A DNA stretch of 64,000 nt from Agelaius tricolor (lineage: Eukaryota; Chordata; Aves; Passeriformes; Icteridae), in the NCBI GenBank assembly GCA_023055355.1, contig JALJCS010000016.1, forward strand, positions 1-64,000, given 5' to 3'. Both the position numbers and the translations under genes were made by a program. The notes beneath the pieces are model-generated. The model did not search any database. It was given only the letters and a program-made list of their open reading frames with translations, and was not told the origin of the DNA. This document shows positions 21,540 to 33,074 of this stretch, piece by piece. Each line of letters opens with the position of its first letter. Position 1 is the first letter of the stretch.

Positions 21540-23420
21540 GGAGGCTGTTTTCTCTGACCCTGACCATAATCTTCCAAATATGCTAAAGACTCATAAAATG
21601 GCTTTGAAAAAGCCCCAACAATACCCTAAGAAGTCCCAGAAAAGTCCCTTCCAAAATCCCCTAAATACCTTTAAAAGTCCTGGAAAAAAAACCTCAAAAA
21701 GACATGCTCAGTCTCCAAACTCTACCTCTTGCTGTCTAGCCCACAGATGTCGTCCCTACCTTTCTGCAGTGTGTCTGTTGTCCTCTGAGGGTTCTGTCCT
21801 TGTCCTGGTGTGTGAGGGTTGCTGTCTGGTCTCGCTGTTAGGGTTGCTGTGTTGTGCTGCTGTTGGGGGAAAAGGCTGTTTTTAGGGGGGCTGCTTAGGC
21901 TGAGGTTAGGGCTGGGGTGAGGGGTGGTACAGCTGTACCCTGTACCCCTGATCTCCACTGGACTGTCCAGCCCTCAAGCCCTCTCCCTTTACCCCTCAAC
22001 CGGTCCCTCTGCCCCCCCAGCCCTCAGCTCCTGTGTGTCACCCTTAACCCCTCTCCTTTGCCCCTCAGCCCCCAGCTTCTCTGCGTCACCCTACAGCTGC
22101 CCCTGCCACCCTCAGCATCTCTGTGTGTCACCCGCTGTCCCCTCTCCCTGTTCCTCCCTCAGCTCCCAGCCTCTGTCACCCTCAAGCCCCCACAGTGCCC
22201 CTCAAGCTGCCCCTCAGCCTCCATGTGTTGTGCCATGAAAAGACCCTAAGAAAACCTAAAAATTCCCTGAAAACCCCCTAATCTTCAAAATGTCCTAAAA
22301 ACCCCATGAAAACCTAAAAGCAGCCTCAGAATGCTGTTAGAATACACTGGAAATATCCTACTTTTAAAAAACCCCTAAAAATCCCCAAAGAACCTTTAGA
22401 AATCCCTAAATATACCCTAAATAGTCCAAAAAGAGCTCAAAAAATACCCCAAAATCCTTAAAATGCCCTGATAAGATCCTAAAAAACCTAAAAATTTCCT
22501 CAAAAACCCTAAAAATACCCTAGCCCTAAAAAGTCCTCCACATACCCTCAATAGTCCTAAAAAAACCCCAAGAACACCCAAATCCCCCCCCAAACAGTTC
22601 TTAAAAGTACTAAGAAAGCCCTTAAAATACCCTAACAAAATCTTTTAAAAGCCCTGAAAAAGCCCTAAAAGTATCCTAAACATTACCAGAAAATTCCTGG
22701 AAAACTCCTCCAAAAAAGCCCTAAAATATCCTTTTAAAGCCATGAGAAAAACCCTAAAAAAAACCCTAAAAAACTGCTCAGCACCCAACTTCTACCTGTC
22801 ACTCTCTAGACCACAAACATCATTGCTACCTGTTTATTAGGGTTGCTGCCTGCAGCTGCTGGGAGAGTTCTGGGGCTGTCCCAGCATTGGGGTTACTGCC
22901 TTGTGCTGCTGTTGGGGAAAACTGGGGTCCTAGGGGTGCTCTTTAGGGTGATCTTGGGGTTGGGTTGAGGGCTGCTGCACCTGTACCCTAACCCTACCTG
23001 GTACCCTGTGTCCTTTGTACCCCTAACCCTCAGTGTGAGCTCTCCATCTGTCAAGCCTCCCCCTCCTTGCCCCTCAGCCCGCAATATCTGTGTGCCACCC
23101 CGAGACCTCTGATATTGTCCCTTGGCCCCCTGGCCTCCACCGTGCACTCTCCACCTGGTTAGGGGTGGTGTGAGGGGTGGTTCACCTGTCACCCTCAAGC
23201 AGCCCCCACTTTGCCCCTCAAGGCATCTGCTTCCCCTCACCCTCTTCTTGTCACCCTCAAGCTCCCCACTCCCAGCCTCTCAGCATCTCTGTGCCACCCT
23301 GGAGCCCCCCAGTTGCTCCTAAAGCCCCCTTCTGCCTCTCAGCTCCCCCCATCCTCTGTGTCACCCTCCAGCCCCCTCCCCTCAGCCCGCAGCCCCTTGT
23401 GACACCCTGCAGTCCACACA
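21540..23420. repeat. Two diverged copies of a ~1.1-kb CCCTAAAA-rich subtelomeric block
   Basis: Each copy has three parts: a segment dominated by CCCTAAAAA / CCTAAAAAC words (21560-21700; 22240-22780), a bridge with CTACCT...CTGTCT/CTCTCTAG...CACA and GTGCTGCTGTTGGGG (21715-21880; 22785-22920), and a CCCTCAGC(C)CCCAGC-type minisatellite with a period around 40 bp (21960-22230; 23040-23400). The A-rich words look like decayed telomere-type repeats. The T/C-rich reading frames in the third part are by-products. Part of a third copy lies at 33075-33286. Confidence 0.75.
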
Positions 23421-24248
23421 CGTTGTCCCTGCCTGTCTCGCCTGGGTGTTGTCCTGCTGCGAGAGCTGCGCCGTCCTCCGAGGGTTCGGGCTCCTGCGTG
23501 CTGCTGCAGGGGACTCACAGGTGGGCGGTGGGTGAAGTAACGGATGGAGCGGGAAGTGTGGTGGGACGGGTTAAGGGCGGGCTGGAAAATAGAGTAGGGT
23601 TAGGGGCGGAGAAGGGGACGCAGCAGCAGAGGGCTGAGGTGAGGAGGTAAGTGTTAGGAGGAAGCGTAACTCCGTAACTCCAAGACCGAGTCTGCAGCCA
23701 ACGAGAACTCTGAGTGACCTGGGAGCGGTGAATGTCTTTGGCAAACTGATGTAAGGAAACTGGGGTGATGAGTTTTGTTTCCCGTGGGAAAGGGATGGCA
23801 TTTGTGTCCGTGGGCCTGCACCCTGCCCAGGACCTTAGATCTCGAGTGGGCTGCCACCTCCTAAAATTCCAAACATCACAGGTGAGACAGGGGGTCAGAA
23901 ATTTTACTTGGGGTAGAAACCAATTTTGGATTTAGCTGAAGTCTGCTGGTGAAAGTTGTGTAGTCTGTTAATTGGTGTGCTTGCAAAAAGGCCTGCAGAG
24001 AGAACAAAGGAAGTTTGAGGATTCTGTGGGAAAAAGAGAATCTGGGTTACGACCGAGTGCACGGCCTCATCCCTGTGTGAGTAAAAGTTTGAGGTTTTGC
24101 TGGCAGTGTCACCGAGTGCTGAGGGGTCCCCTGGTCGATAGGGCAACTTGGGAGGGTTTGCTTCAGGCTTTGCTTGTGAAAGGTGTGAGAAAAGCAAGCA
24201 CCTCTGAAGCAAATGAGCCCCCTCTTGCCTGTTGAAGTGTTGCATAAA
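23421..24248. other. Spacer without a recognised feature
   Basis: Moderate GC content, no long open frame with known resemblance, no tandem structure. A donor-like GGAGGTAAGTG occurs at about 23643 on the + strand, without other exon evidence. Confidence 0.35.
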
Positions 24249-24300
24249 TCAAAGATAAACCTCAAGGTCCCTTCCCACCCAAACCATTCCGTGATTCTTT
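24249..24300 (+). mobile_element. CR1 LINE 3' end fragment
   Basis: AACCTCAAGGTCCCTTCCCA followed by CCCAAACCATTCCGTGATTC matches the conserved 3' terminus of CR1 retroposons, which normally ends in ATTCTATGATTCT-type repeats. Only the tail is recognisable. CR1 is the dominant LINE of birds and other sauropsids, so this supports an avian source. Confidence 0.75.
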
Positions 24301-25439
24301 GCCCTGGAGGCCAGGGTGCACCTGTCACCGCATTTCTCTTCACAGACAAAAGCAAGGCACAATTCTTCCCAAGAATATTTCTGGGATTCACATTCTCTGA
24401 ACCTCAGAGGAAGGAAAAACAATTCTTATCTCATGTGCTGTGCCTGTGTTTGTGCCGAAGTAGAATGCAATGTGGGGATTGTTCACCCAAAGTGATGGTG
24501 TTTTGTTTCCTTGGCCTGTCGGGGCCAAGTGTGTGTGTGTGTCGGGTCTGTTGAGTGACAGTAACGAGTAGTGTGTGGTGTGTGCAGGGTTGAGTACTTG
24601 GCAGATTCAGTTTAGATGTAATGTAATATAGTATAATAAAGTAATTAATTGGCCTTCTGATAAGGCAGAATGCAGATTGGAAATATTTGCACATATGATA
24701 TTAAAGGACACATGAACCACCTTTCTGTGAGACAAAGACACAAGACTTGGCCCATCCCTAACTTAGGACACAGCTAAAAAATAATATATAATTTTTAATC
24801 TATTTTTGAAGAACTCTCTAAAACTAATGGCAGATGATATAGCTATTTTATCTGGCAAGCTTCCGTGCAAAATTTCCTGCTGATGCTGGCTCAGACGGAT
24901 GGAGATTTGGGAGGAGGGGGAAGAACAAAGTGCCACAGGGCTTTATTGGATAAGCCTTGAAAGGTTTCTGCAAGCTTCTATTGCAAGGTTGATGAACCTT
25001 GTGTTTGTTAACTTCAGTTTTGCTCAGTGTTTTAACCCTGCTTTATCTCCTGTGGTCCAGATGACACATTCACACATCGTTAGAAAATTCAGTGGGATGC
25101 TCTTCAAACATGTGACTTTGCAGCAGTGAGGGCAGAAACTTGATGGTTTTACCTCAATCTATAGTTTTTCAATATTGCTATAGAAAGTGCTTTTCTGTGA
25201 AATGTCTACTTTGGTTAGATCATGCAAATTGAGTGCTGGCTACTTCCATAAGTTGAAGAGTAAGAATAACTCAGGAATGTTTCATCATTTGTCTCTGCAC
25301 TGGTCAGAAATGGTAATTTGAACTCCAATCTGTAGAAATTTAGCAAAAGAAGTTGGACACTCGGAGGATAAAAATAGAAAAAAATGCTTTGGAAGGATTT
25401 TTCCTGCTAGTGAGTGAGTTTCTAGCTGTAGGAGCATCG
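24301..25439. other. Spacer without a recognised gene
   Basis: AT-moderate sequence with a (TG)n patch at about 24531-24542. Open frames are short and unremarkable. Confidence 0.35.
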
Positions 25440-26040
25440 GAGGGGGTAGCACGGTCGGGACGAGAGATCTCTGAAGCCAGGTTGTGGAACTTGGGGTTTA
25501 TTGCAAAGGGCCCGGGGGCAGGGGCCTTTTGGAACTTGGGGTTTATTGCAAAGGGCCTGGGTGCAGTGGCCTGCTGGGAGCTGCCAGCCACAGCTCAGAG
25601 CAGGCCTGAGAGAAGAGAGGGGTTGAGACGATGAGAGGGTAAGAGCATAAAAAGGTAAGAGAGCAAAAGCATAAGAGTAAAAAGGGGTAAGCGAGTAAAA
25701 GGTCAAGAGAGTGAAGTTCCCATTACAATACAATAAATCATTTTCTGTGTTGAATATTCTACTTCTCACTAACCAATCTAGTACAATACACAAATCCTAT
25801 AGCATTTCCATACGGCCTATAAGAATCACTACATTACCATACTGTGTTACATTTTAAACCCTAAAAGCTCCTCTTTGGGCCCCTTCTGCCAAGCTAGTAG
25901 GGTCTGCTCGGCCCCTTGGAGCTGTCTGCAGGCAGAAGGTGTTGTTTCATCAAAAGGGATTACCTTCAGCTGGCCACACCATTGTTTTCCTGATGTCCAG
26001 TAACTGAGGGATCTCAAAGCTCGCTTTCATTTCAATCTTG
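25440..26040 (-). mobile_element. LTR-like sequence in reverse orientation
   Basis: Read on the minus strand, an AT-rich U3-like part (about 26040-25700) is followed by a pyrimidine-rich stretch, then TTTGCAATAAACCCCAAGTTCC, the typical shape of a poly(A)/R-U5 region. The segment holding AATAAA is duplicated 45 bp apart (near 25497 and 25542). It resembles bird ERV LTRs from memory. Ends and target-site duplications are not clear. It is oriented opposite to the retroviral remnants that follow. Confidence 0.5.
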
Positions 26041-26055
26041 CTTATAGAAATATTA

Positions 26056-26640
26056 CCTCATCCATTGCCGTTTGTTCCCCCACTCGTTCGCGGCTGCCCC
26101 AGCCCCTGTGTCGGCTCCGGCACAGTCCGTCTGTCCCGGTCCGTCTGTCCCGGTCCCGGCCGCCTGGCCCGCGGCCGCTCCGCTGGCCGTGCCGGCGGAA
26201 GGGGCGGGGGGTCCGTCCTGCCGTGTGCACCGTGGGTACCGCGCTGACCGCACCGAGGGGGGGTCCCGTCTGTCCCATCCCCGGCTGCCCTGACTCTGCT
26301 GGGCTCCCGCCGCTGCAGCCGGGGTCAGTCGCCGGTTTTGTCTCTGCCGGATCAGCCGCCGTGAGCCATGTGGGGCCGATCCACGCTGCAGCTCGGTCTG
26401 CACCGGAACAGCCCCTGGGACGATCCCGGCTGCAGACCCCGCCTTTGGAGGACCGAGACCCTGAGCTGTGCCGATCCCCTCGGGCGATCCCGGCTGCAGA
26501 CCCCGCCTTTGGAGGACCCAGACCCTGAGCTGTGCCGAGCCCCTCGGGCGATTCCCCCTGCAGACCCCGCCTTTGGAGCTTCCAGACCCTGAGCTGTGCC
26601 GAGTTCCCCCGTCCTGCCCTGAGCTCCGTTCCCTTGGTAA
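26056..26640. repeat. GC-rich segment with three 64-bp tandem repeats
   Basis: CGAT(C/T)CC(C/G)GCTGCAGACCCCGCC-type units begin at 26421, 26485 and 26549, exactly 64 bp apart. Each includes CCTTTGGAG and GAGCTGTGCCGA. Since 64 is not a multiple of three, the units change frame and the Pro-rich open frame is unlikely to be under selection. It lies where the leader or 5' gag of the following ERV would be, but I cannot assign it. Confidence 0.65.
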
Positions 26641-26649
26641 CCACAGCTC

Positions 26650-27380
26650 CGGCTGCTCAGCGGAACTCTCTAAAGCAATCACCTTATCGAAACACTAAAA
26701 GTTCAGGTAAAAGAAAGCCCTCTCCTGATTCATCCTTAAAATACGGGAGAAAAGCTATAGAAGATAAAAATCCAAAAAGAATGGGATAAAGGGATTGGTC
26801 TATTTCCATTAAAAGAGGGTCCCATAGGAGGCGGCGGACCAGGGTTTGTAAATGCTCCTTTGACTTCGTCTGAGGTCTGAAATTTTAAGAAATAAATAAA
26901 AGGGATATTTGGAGGATCCCATAGGCATAGCTGAACAATTAGACCAATTTTTAGGTCCAAACATTTATATTTGAGAAGAGATGAGGTCTGTAATGAAAAT
27001 AATATTTTTCTCAGGAAGAAAGGCAGTTAATCAGAGCAGCTGAAATAAAAGCTTAGGAAAAAAGATAATCTGTGGGGACTCCCAGAGAAGACAAAATGCC
27101 AACTGTACCTCCTGAGTGGGGTAAAAATAATAAGGAGGGGAGTAAACATGTGAATAATTATCGTAATTACATAATCAAAGGAATAAATGAGACAGCATAT
27201 CAAAGGCGAAATGCAGGGGAAAAAAAGTTTTTAAGGGACAGCTTTTAGAGGGGAAAGAAGAAACTTCAGCTAAATAGATAAACTTAAGAGAAATAGGAAA
27301 ATGGTCCTAAGTAAGCGGAAGATCTAAAAATCGTTAAAGAGATGGGCACAGAGGAGGAATAGGGAGGTCATAAGCTCTAA
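26650..27380 (+). pseudogene. ERV gag remnant (capsid region)
   Basis: Translated in pieces, the + strand shows a gammaretrovirus-type Gag pattern: a Gly/Pro segment followed by FVNAPLTSSEV near 26840, then a segment resembling the capsid stretch that reads ...EE/ERQLIRAA in related viruses (near 27010-27045). Several stops and frameshifts interrupt it. It is a dead copy. The family assignment rests on a recognised pattern, not on a search. Confidence 0.55.
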
Positions 27381-27389
27381 TTTTTTGGG

Positions 27390-27800
27390 GGGGACAAATA
27401 CCATCTGGAGCCTGTGATAACTTTAAAAGTGGGTCCCCAAGAAGAAGAATTGGAATTTGTAATAGACACAGGGGCAGAGAGAACCTGCCTGTTAAATATT
27501 CCAAAAAGTTATAGTGTGAGCAAACATATAGTGAAAGTAACGGGCAAAAAGAGAAAGTTTTACATTTCTGCTCATTAAAGATGTAGTAATTGAGGGAAGA
27601 AACTGGAATTTGGATGGGAGATGTCTTATTGGTCCCGGGGCAGGTAGCAATTTATTGGGAAGAGTCTTACAAGTGCAATTAAGAATAGGATTTATATCAG
27701 AAAATGGGAAAATCACAGCTAGAGTTTTAAAATTAGGCCAAGAGGATGAAGAAAAAAAAAAATCAACAAAGAAGTTTGGGCTGGAGAAGGAAATAGGGGA
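27390..27800 (+). pseudogene. ERV protease remnant
   Basis: The aspartic protease active-site motif Asp-Thr-Gly-Ala is encoded at 27465-27476, in the context LEFVIDTGAERTCLL. A frame change near 27575 precedes the C-terminal part, which includes SNLLGRVLQVQL (about 27645-27680), the position of the conserved second motif of retroviral protease. The reading frame is broken at least once, so no functional enzyme is expected. Confidence 0.75.
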
Positions 27801-28590
27801 GGATTAAATATTGACCCCATAAGGGTTACAATTGAGAGAGAAGATTGTCCCATAGGGGTACATCAGTATCCTGTATCTTTAGAAGGACAGGAAGATTTGA
27901 AGCCGGTAATAGAAGGACTAATAAAGGATGGGGCATTAGAAACTTGTATGTTTCCTCATAATATCCCTTTTCCCCCAGTAAAGTCTGATGGGAGTTATAG
28001 ACTAGTATAAGATTAAAGGGAGGTTAATAAAAGAACTCAGACTCACTACCCAGTGGTAAAATATCTTAGACACTTAATAAATAAAAGTAGCTAGAAAACC
28101 AACCATGAGAAAATTGCAAGAATTTTATTCGTTCTCCCTCCCTCTTCAAAGAGAGAGATCAGAAAATTACCTAGATTATTAAAATATTATAGATTATAGA
28201 TTGAGGGGTATGCACAAGTAGCAAAATTCATGTAGGAAAAAAATTGACAGAAGGAGATGATGTAAAACAGACCAAAGAAGATATTGTTAAATTAAAAGAG
28301 TTAAGTTAAAACTAGCATAAGTACCAGCTTTAAGCTTACCTTTGTTAGAAAAATCCTTTATCATTTATACATAAGTACAGAAAATGGAGTAGCTCATAAA
28401 ATTTTAATTCAAGAGTAATGAAGAGTAAAAAAATATCTAGTAGCTTATATATCAAAGATGTTAGACTCAGTAAGCCACAGCTAGCCAGTAGGTATTTAAC
28501 AGCTACTGCAATCCTAGTAAAAGAAAGTTGTAAGCCTACTTTTGGAAGTAATTTAGTTAGGTTCGGCTTGTACCATCTGAGGTCTGTTGA
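27801..28590 (+). pseudogene. ERV reverse transcriptase remnant
   Basis: Directly downstream of the protease remnant. Recognisable patches are QYPVSLEGQEDLKPVIEGL (about 27866-27920) and KSDGSYRLV (about 27980-28008), the N-terminal fingers region of gammaretrovirus-type RT, followed by an in-frame stop. After a scrambled stretch, a patch near 28495-28560 (TATAILVKESCKPTFG) matches the connection region before RNase H. The catalytic region is mostly absent and many stops are present. Homology stops at about 28585 at an A-rich run. Confidence 0.7.
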
Positions 28591-28599
28591 ATTAAAAAA

Positions 28600-29700
28600 A
28601 AAACAAACAATCAAAAAAAAACAGGTAAGAAGAGAAGAAAGAGAGAAGTTGAAGTAGGGAGGTGGTTAGCAAACTCTGAGATGTTAGAATGTGAAGTGAT
28701 GACATCTTGGTGCTAGAAGAGAGCAGAAGTGTGAAAGTTTTTTGCATGAAAGGCAGGGAAGTGTCTTAACACACAGTTGTTAGGAGGTTATTCAATGCTG
28801 AACTGAGGTCCAGAAAGGGTTTAGCAGAACAGGCCCTCCTTGAAGGGAAAAGAGGATAAGTTGACTAGAGAAAGGAAAAGAATGTCAGGAGCACCTGGGG
28901 ACGCCAAGTTTGGGGTTGTCAAGGTTGGGAGGTGTCTGACCGCTCCCTACGAGTGGCAGGGTCTCGGAGGCTGCGGCAGGCACCGATCCATGGAGGTGAC
29001 CCGGTGGCGGTGCTGGCAGCAGGGGACACACGGGTTTGCCGGGCAGGAGCGGGCTGGCTCCGTGGCGGAACTGCCGGGGTGGCTCCCAGACTGTCGGGGT
29101 CCCGAGTCGAGGATGGCTGCGTCGGCCCTGGTAAGTGGGCCGAGAGAGAGAAGGAAAGAGAAAGAGAGAGAAGAAGAGAGAGAGAGGGCAAAAGGGACCC
29201 AAGGCTGCCCCCAGGGTCCCCATGCCCCTGGCTGCTCTCCCCTGCTCCGGCCCTGCAGCGAAGTGGCAGCACGGCATTGACAGCAAGGCTGTGAAAAGAG
29301 CGGGAGGGGGGCTAGCACTAAAAGATAAAATCAAAGCAGAGATTGCTCACTCTCCAAACCTCACAAAGGGGTTTGTTTTTCTTAAGTAAGAAGGTTTTTG
29401 GTCTTTTCTTTTGTGTGTTTTGTTTGCTGTTAAAAAGAAGTTTTTTGTTTTTTGGTTTTTTTCCTGAAGAATGGGTTTGTAAGGCTAAAACAATTAAATG
29501 CTGCCCAAAAAGTAAAAAGCAATAGATGTGATACATCTAGAGTTAAAATGGGTCTAGCTTTTCTTATTTAACTAACTGTAACTCACAAAAAGAAGAATTT
29601 GCCTCTGCAGCTATTAGCACAGCTGGATAGAAGAAGAAGAGGCTACTGTGGAAAAAGGTTTTAGCTAAACCCTGAAAGTTTGGAAGAAAAGTGAATGGTA
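28600..29700. other. Non-retroviral-looking insertion with a GC-rich exon-like core
   Basis: Separates the pol remnant from the env remnant. It starts with an A-rich run (28587-28625), which could be a retroposon tail. A CpG-rich part (28905-29290) contains ATGGCTGCGTCGGCCCTG at 29113-29130 directly followed by a consensus splice donor GTAAGTGG at 29131, then a GA-rich tract (29139-29190). This could be an exon with a donor, or an ERV leader. No protein is recognised. 29390-29700 is T- and A-rich without a gene. Confidence 0.35.
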
Positions 29701-30390
29701 AAAGTTAATGCAGTATTATCTTTCTTTTATTACTATGCTATTAAGAAGTCCTATCCAGGTACTACCGAAGCAACAATCAGAGTCACGGAAAGAGGGTGAA
29801 TTCATGCCAGCAGAATCAAAGGACTATCACATTTAAACCGGGTGATACCAAACTGACTTTCCAATGGGGACTGAGTGGTAATAGTTTGGAAACAGCCAAA
29901 TGATCCAAGAAATGTACAAAGAATAACACTGAATTCAGAAGTAAGACAATGCTTATACCACTGGTTTCAAGCACTGCCTGAATAAAACATCTCCTTATGG
30001 GAGGAATACTCCAGATAGAAGGATCAAGACTGTTTTTGTGTTCTGACCTTAGCCTGAGAATTGTACAGGGGAGAAGGGGAATTACCATTTCCATCAGTAA
30101 ACTTTATTTGATTCATTCCAATACTGGACATGCTAGCTGGGTTATAAGTAAATGCTTGAATTGTGAGAATAATTAGTATTGTAGTTCACAACATTTATGC
30201 TCTTATTGCAAAAAGTGTTAAAGTAATAACTTAGCTTTGTGGATGGGAATTATTGCTGCCTGTTGAATGAGAGATACCTGAAGAATGGTAAGAGACCACA
30301 GTTAAAGGGTGTCCAAACCAATTTGCCTGGAAATTAGTTAAGAGAAAGTGACAAGGAAATAGAGGGCAAGACCAGATTGGCCTCTGTATT

Positions 30391-31300
30391 TTGCCACCGA
30401 GAAGATCAAATACACCTGCTGTGGGTTGCAACCTCACAGGCCTGGGAGATGGGAGTATAAGGCATACTGGACCTCTGTTATTCCTGTTTCTGGCACTCAT
30501 TTGTTCTCTTTTCCCTTTCGGGATACCAGCAAGATTGTGTCACAAATGCTGCAGAAAGCATCACGTGGAAAGAAACCAAAGTTCCTCTTTAATTACACAC
30601 ACCTATGTCAACAGCCACTGTTATAACCCATCCAAATTAAGAACCTGTAGGCAAAATGGAGTAAAGTATTGGATTACAAGAAACTTAGGAAAAAGTGGTA
30701 ATAGATTTGGAATTGAATGTCCAAAAGGAGAGAGATGGATTTGTTTTACATTTAATCTTGAAGATACGGTTCGAGATTTGGTAAAAAAACAAATAATAAA
30801 CGAAAAGGTAAAACCGGCACAGCAACTTAACTCTGTATTGACCCCAAATTATCTATTGAGTCGTATTACAAAACTCCAAGCAGCTATAGAAATGATAGCA
30901 AATGGAGCTGCCCAGGCATTGGAGTTAATATCAAGTCAGCTAAGCCAAACAAAAACTGTAGGGTATCAGAATAGGTTGGCCTTAGACTATTTATTGGCCA
31001 AAGAAGGGGGTGTTTGTAGAAAGTTTAATATATCAAATTGTTGAAAATTGATGACCACAGAAAAGTCATTCTAGAAAAAGCAAAAGAAATCAAAGAAGAA
31101 AAAAATATATATGCATATAATAACCCAGGTGCCGGTCCAAAAATTAGAAAACAATGTTAAAACCTAGCTGGTAGGGTAATGTATTAGAAGAAATTAAGGT
31201 CTTTCATTTCATGTGTTGCAACTATTTTTGTATTTCTTCCTTGTGCAATCCCCTGTTTTATTTTGCCCGCATAGTCCAGAAGATGCAAGTAGATAAGAAA
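30391..31300 (+). pseudogene. ERV envelope (env) remnant, SU end and TM
   Basis: A 217-codon frame (30391-31044) includes, toward its end, the TM heptad region and QNRLALDYLL followed by EGGVC, the position of the so-called immunosuppressive segment of gamma-type TM proteins. The frame stops at a TGA right after the last Cys of that region (31042-31044). The membrane-proximal and membrane-spanning part continues in other frames to about 31290 (CVATIFVFLPCAIP). The N-terminal half of SU is not clearly recognised. Broken and not expected to function. Confidence 0.72.
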
Positions 31301-31343
31301 TATTGCTCAAGCCAAAGGATTTACAAAGAATAAGAGTGGGGAT

Positions 31344-31957
31344 TGTGAAAAATGCGTGTATTTTATGATTGACTTTTTGGAAATATTAAAATTAATATTA
31401 TATGTATTGTGTTAGAAAGTAATGCTGTATTAATTCTCTTAAGTAGCGTGTTAAATATAGTTTTAGGTTACAAAAACTGTTAAAATAGAAACGATGCTAT
31501 GTAAGATACTTTTTTTAAAGAAAGGACTTGCAGCGAGATAGCGGCCACTGGACACCTGAATCTTTCAGAGAAAAAGAATTTATTGCCCTCTTATCAGAAG
31601 AAACAAACTTCTTCCTGCCTTCAAGGCACCATTAGGATTAGAAGGAAGAAGTGGATGATGACCAGACAGAATCCTGTATTTGAATGGAATTTATGCACCA
31701 TGTATGAAGTGTATGAATATGCAACAGGCTATTGCTTTTAAAGGTTAATCCTTTGTTAACGGGGGTCCTTTTTTCGGGCTCATGCTGCCCAGAAGAAGGT
31801 ACCCCGATGTCCGTAAATCTTTGTTTTGTTGTCTCATATTGTCCTAATTCAAATTGTCCAAATTATTATTATTCTAATTGTATGACTATTTTTATAACCA
31901 TTTTATTACTATTAAACTTTCAAAAATTTTAAAAGCAAGTGATTGGCGTTTTTCACA
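31344..31957 (+). mobile_element. 3' LTR of the gamma-type ERV
   Basis: Begins TGTGAAAAATG and ends TTTTTCACA, giving TG...CA termini with a short TGTGAAAA/TTTTCACA inverted repeat. It is preceded by a purine-rich tract (AAAGAATAAGAGTGGGGAT), suitable as a polypurine primer site. It is 614 bp, AT-rich, and ends with a run of TATTAAA-type signals near 31910. It closely resembles a passerine ERV LTR that I recall. No matching 5' LTR was found upstream of gag. Confidence 0.75.
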
Positions 31958-32222
31958 CCAGTCTGTTAGTTGAAAATTATCAAAAGATTTTTGTGATATG
32001 TATCTATTTTCTAATTTTGGTATTAATGCTGGCGAATTTTCAGGGTTTACTGTCTAATTTTGGGTCAAGAAATCTGTCCCAAACACTGAAGGGACTCTGG
32101 AGCTATTTGGGAACAGTTCTTTTTCGAAATTCTTTTGTGTTGGGATCAAAGGGTTGGCATTTGCAGGGGCAAAATAATTCTCTCTCTGTCCTGTATTTAT
32201 TAAAGCAGCTGTCATATTCCAA

Positions 32223-32250
32223 CCTCCTCCTCCTCCTCCTCCTCCTCCTC
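32223..32250. repeat. (CTC)n / (GAG)n microsatellite
   Basis: About nine CTC trinucleotides in a row, on the border of the GC-rich region. Confidence 0.95.
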
Positions 32251-32329
32251 ATCGCACGGTTTGTGTGCATGGATGTGGCTGTGCAGATGAATCGTGACAC
32301 AAAGTAGTCCCACTGGGTGCTAGGAGTGT

Positions 32330-32764
32330 GGAAGGCGAAAGCACGGAGGCACATCAGGTATCGGTTGTGCACAGTTACGCGCGGCACTGCGGAGGGATCT
32401 CTCGGTGCCCAGCAGAAGGAGAGACGCAGAAGGATACATGCAAGGCGCTGCAGTTTTCACCTGCTGTGGTGCCGTGTATAGACACAGTGGCGGCAGAAGT
32501 GGCGTTACAGGGCACAGGGATGCCGGCTGTGGCCGGACAGCGGCACGCAGCGGCTCGGAACCAGGACCGGGCTGTGCCAAAGCTGCGGCGAAAGCAGTGG
32601 GGGGTGGCAGCGGGGCCGTGGAGATAGAACTGCGCATGCGTGTGGCTGATCCCTGAAGCAGCGCTGTGGTTCGATGAGTCGGCGCGGAGTGATATCATTG
32701 GTGCTGGGGTTGTAGCAACTGCGCATGCATGGGTTCCGTCACTACTGCAGCGCAGGCAGTCATC
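32330..32764 (+). promoter_or_regulatory. CpG-rich, TATA-less promoter-like region with NRF1-type sites
   Basis: GC- and CpG-rich sequence with two NRF1-type palindromic words, TGCGCATGCG at 32631-32640 and TGCGCATGCA at 32720-32729, and an ATCATGGCGGCG YY1-type site spanning the start codon at 32765. This combination is typical of housekeeping-gene CpG-island promoters in vertebrates. Promoter activity is inferred. Confidence 0.6.
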
Positions 32765-33058
32765 ATGGCGGCGGGCGGGCCGGGGGGTGTGGGAGGCGGC
32801 GGAGCTGCGGGAACGGGAACGGGGCTGCGGCTGCAGCCGTGGAAGGAAACGTTGGGATGCCCATGGTTGCAGGAGGCAGCGGAGCCACACCATCCAGCAG
32901 CTCTGAAGCGGGAGGGTGCGGTGGGGAAGGCGCAGCTCGGCCCGCCATGCAGCGGCGGTGGCAGGAGCGGGGAAGCGACCACGGGCGGCGCTGACGGGAA
33001 GCTGGGCTGGAGCGCCGCGGCGCCGGCACGGGGTGCCTTGGGTGGCTGGGGCGCCCCG
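32765..33058 (+). pseudogene. Orphan candidate first coding exon, truncated at its splice donor
   Basis: ATGGCGGCGGGCGG opens a frame of exactly 98 codons ending at CCCCG|GTAAGACAG, a good splice donor (GT at 33059). The product starts MAAGGPGGVGGGG and continues Gly/Ala/Pro-rich with a few mixed stretches such as LQPWKETLGCPWLQ. I do not recognise the parent gene. The predicted intron runs within about 30 bases into a degenerate CCCTAAAA subtelomeric block and then other repeats, with no second exon in the window, so a gene fragment moved or cut by subtelomeric rearrangement is likely. The frame also continues to a stop at 33127 if unspliced. Confidence 0.5.
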
Positions 33059-33074
33059 GTAAGACAGTCATTAA

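Noticed and set aside
21960..23420. Pro/Ser/Leu-rich + strand frames
   Set aside because: They run through a ~40-bp C-rich minisatellite and change frame between copies.
26042..26682. Long overlapping frames on both strands near the gag remnant
   Set aside because: GC-rich 64-bp repeats open several frames at once; no Gag motif in them.
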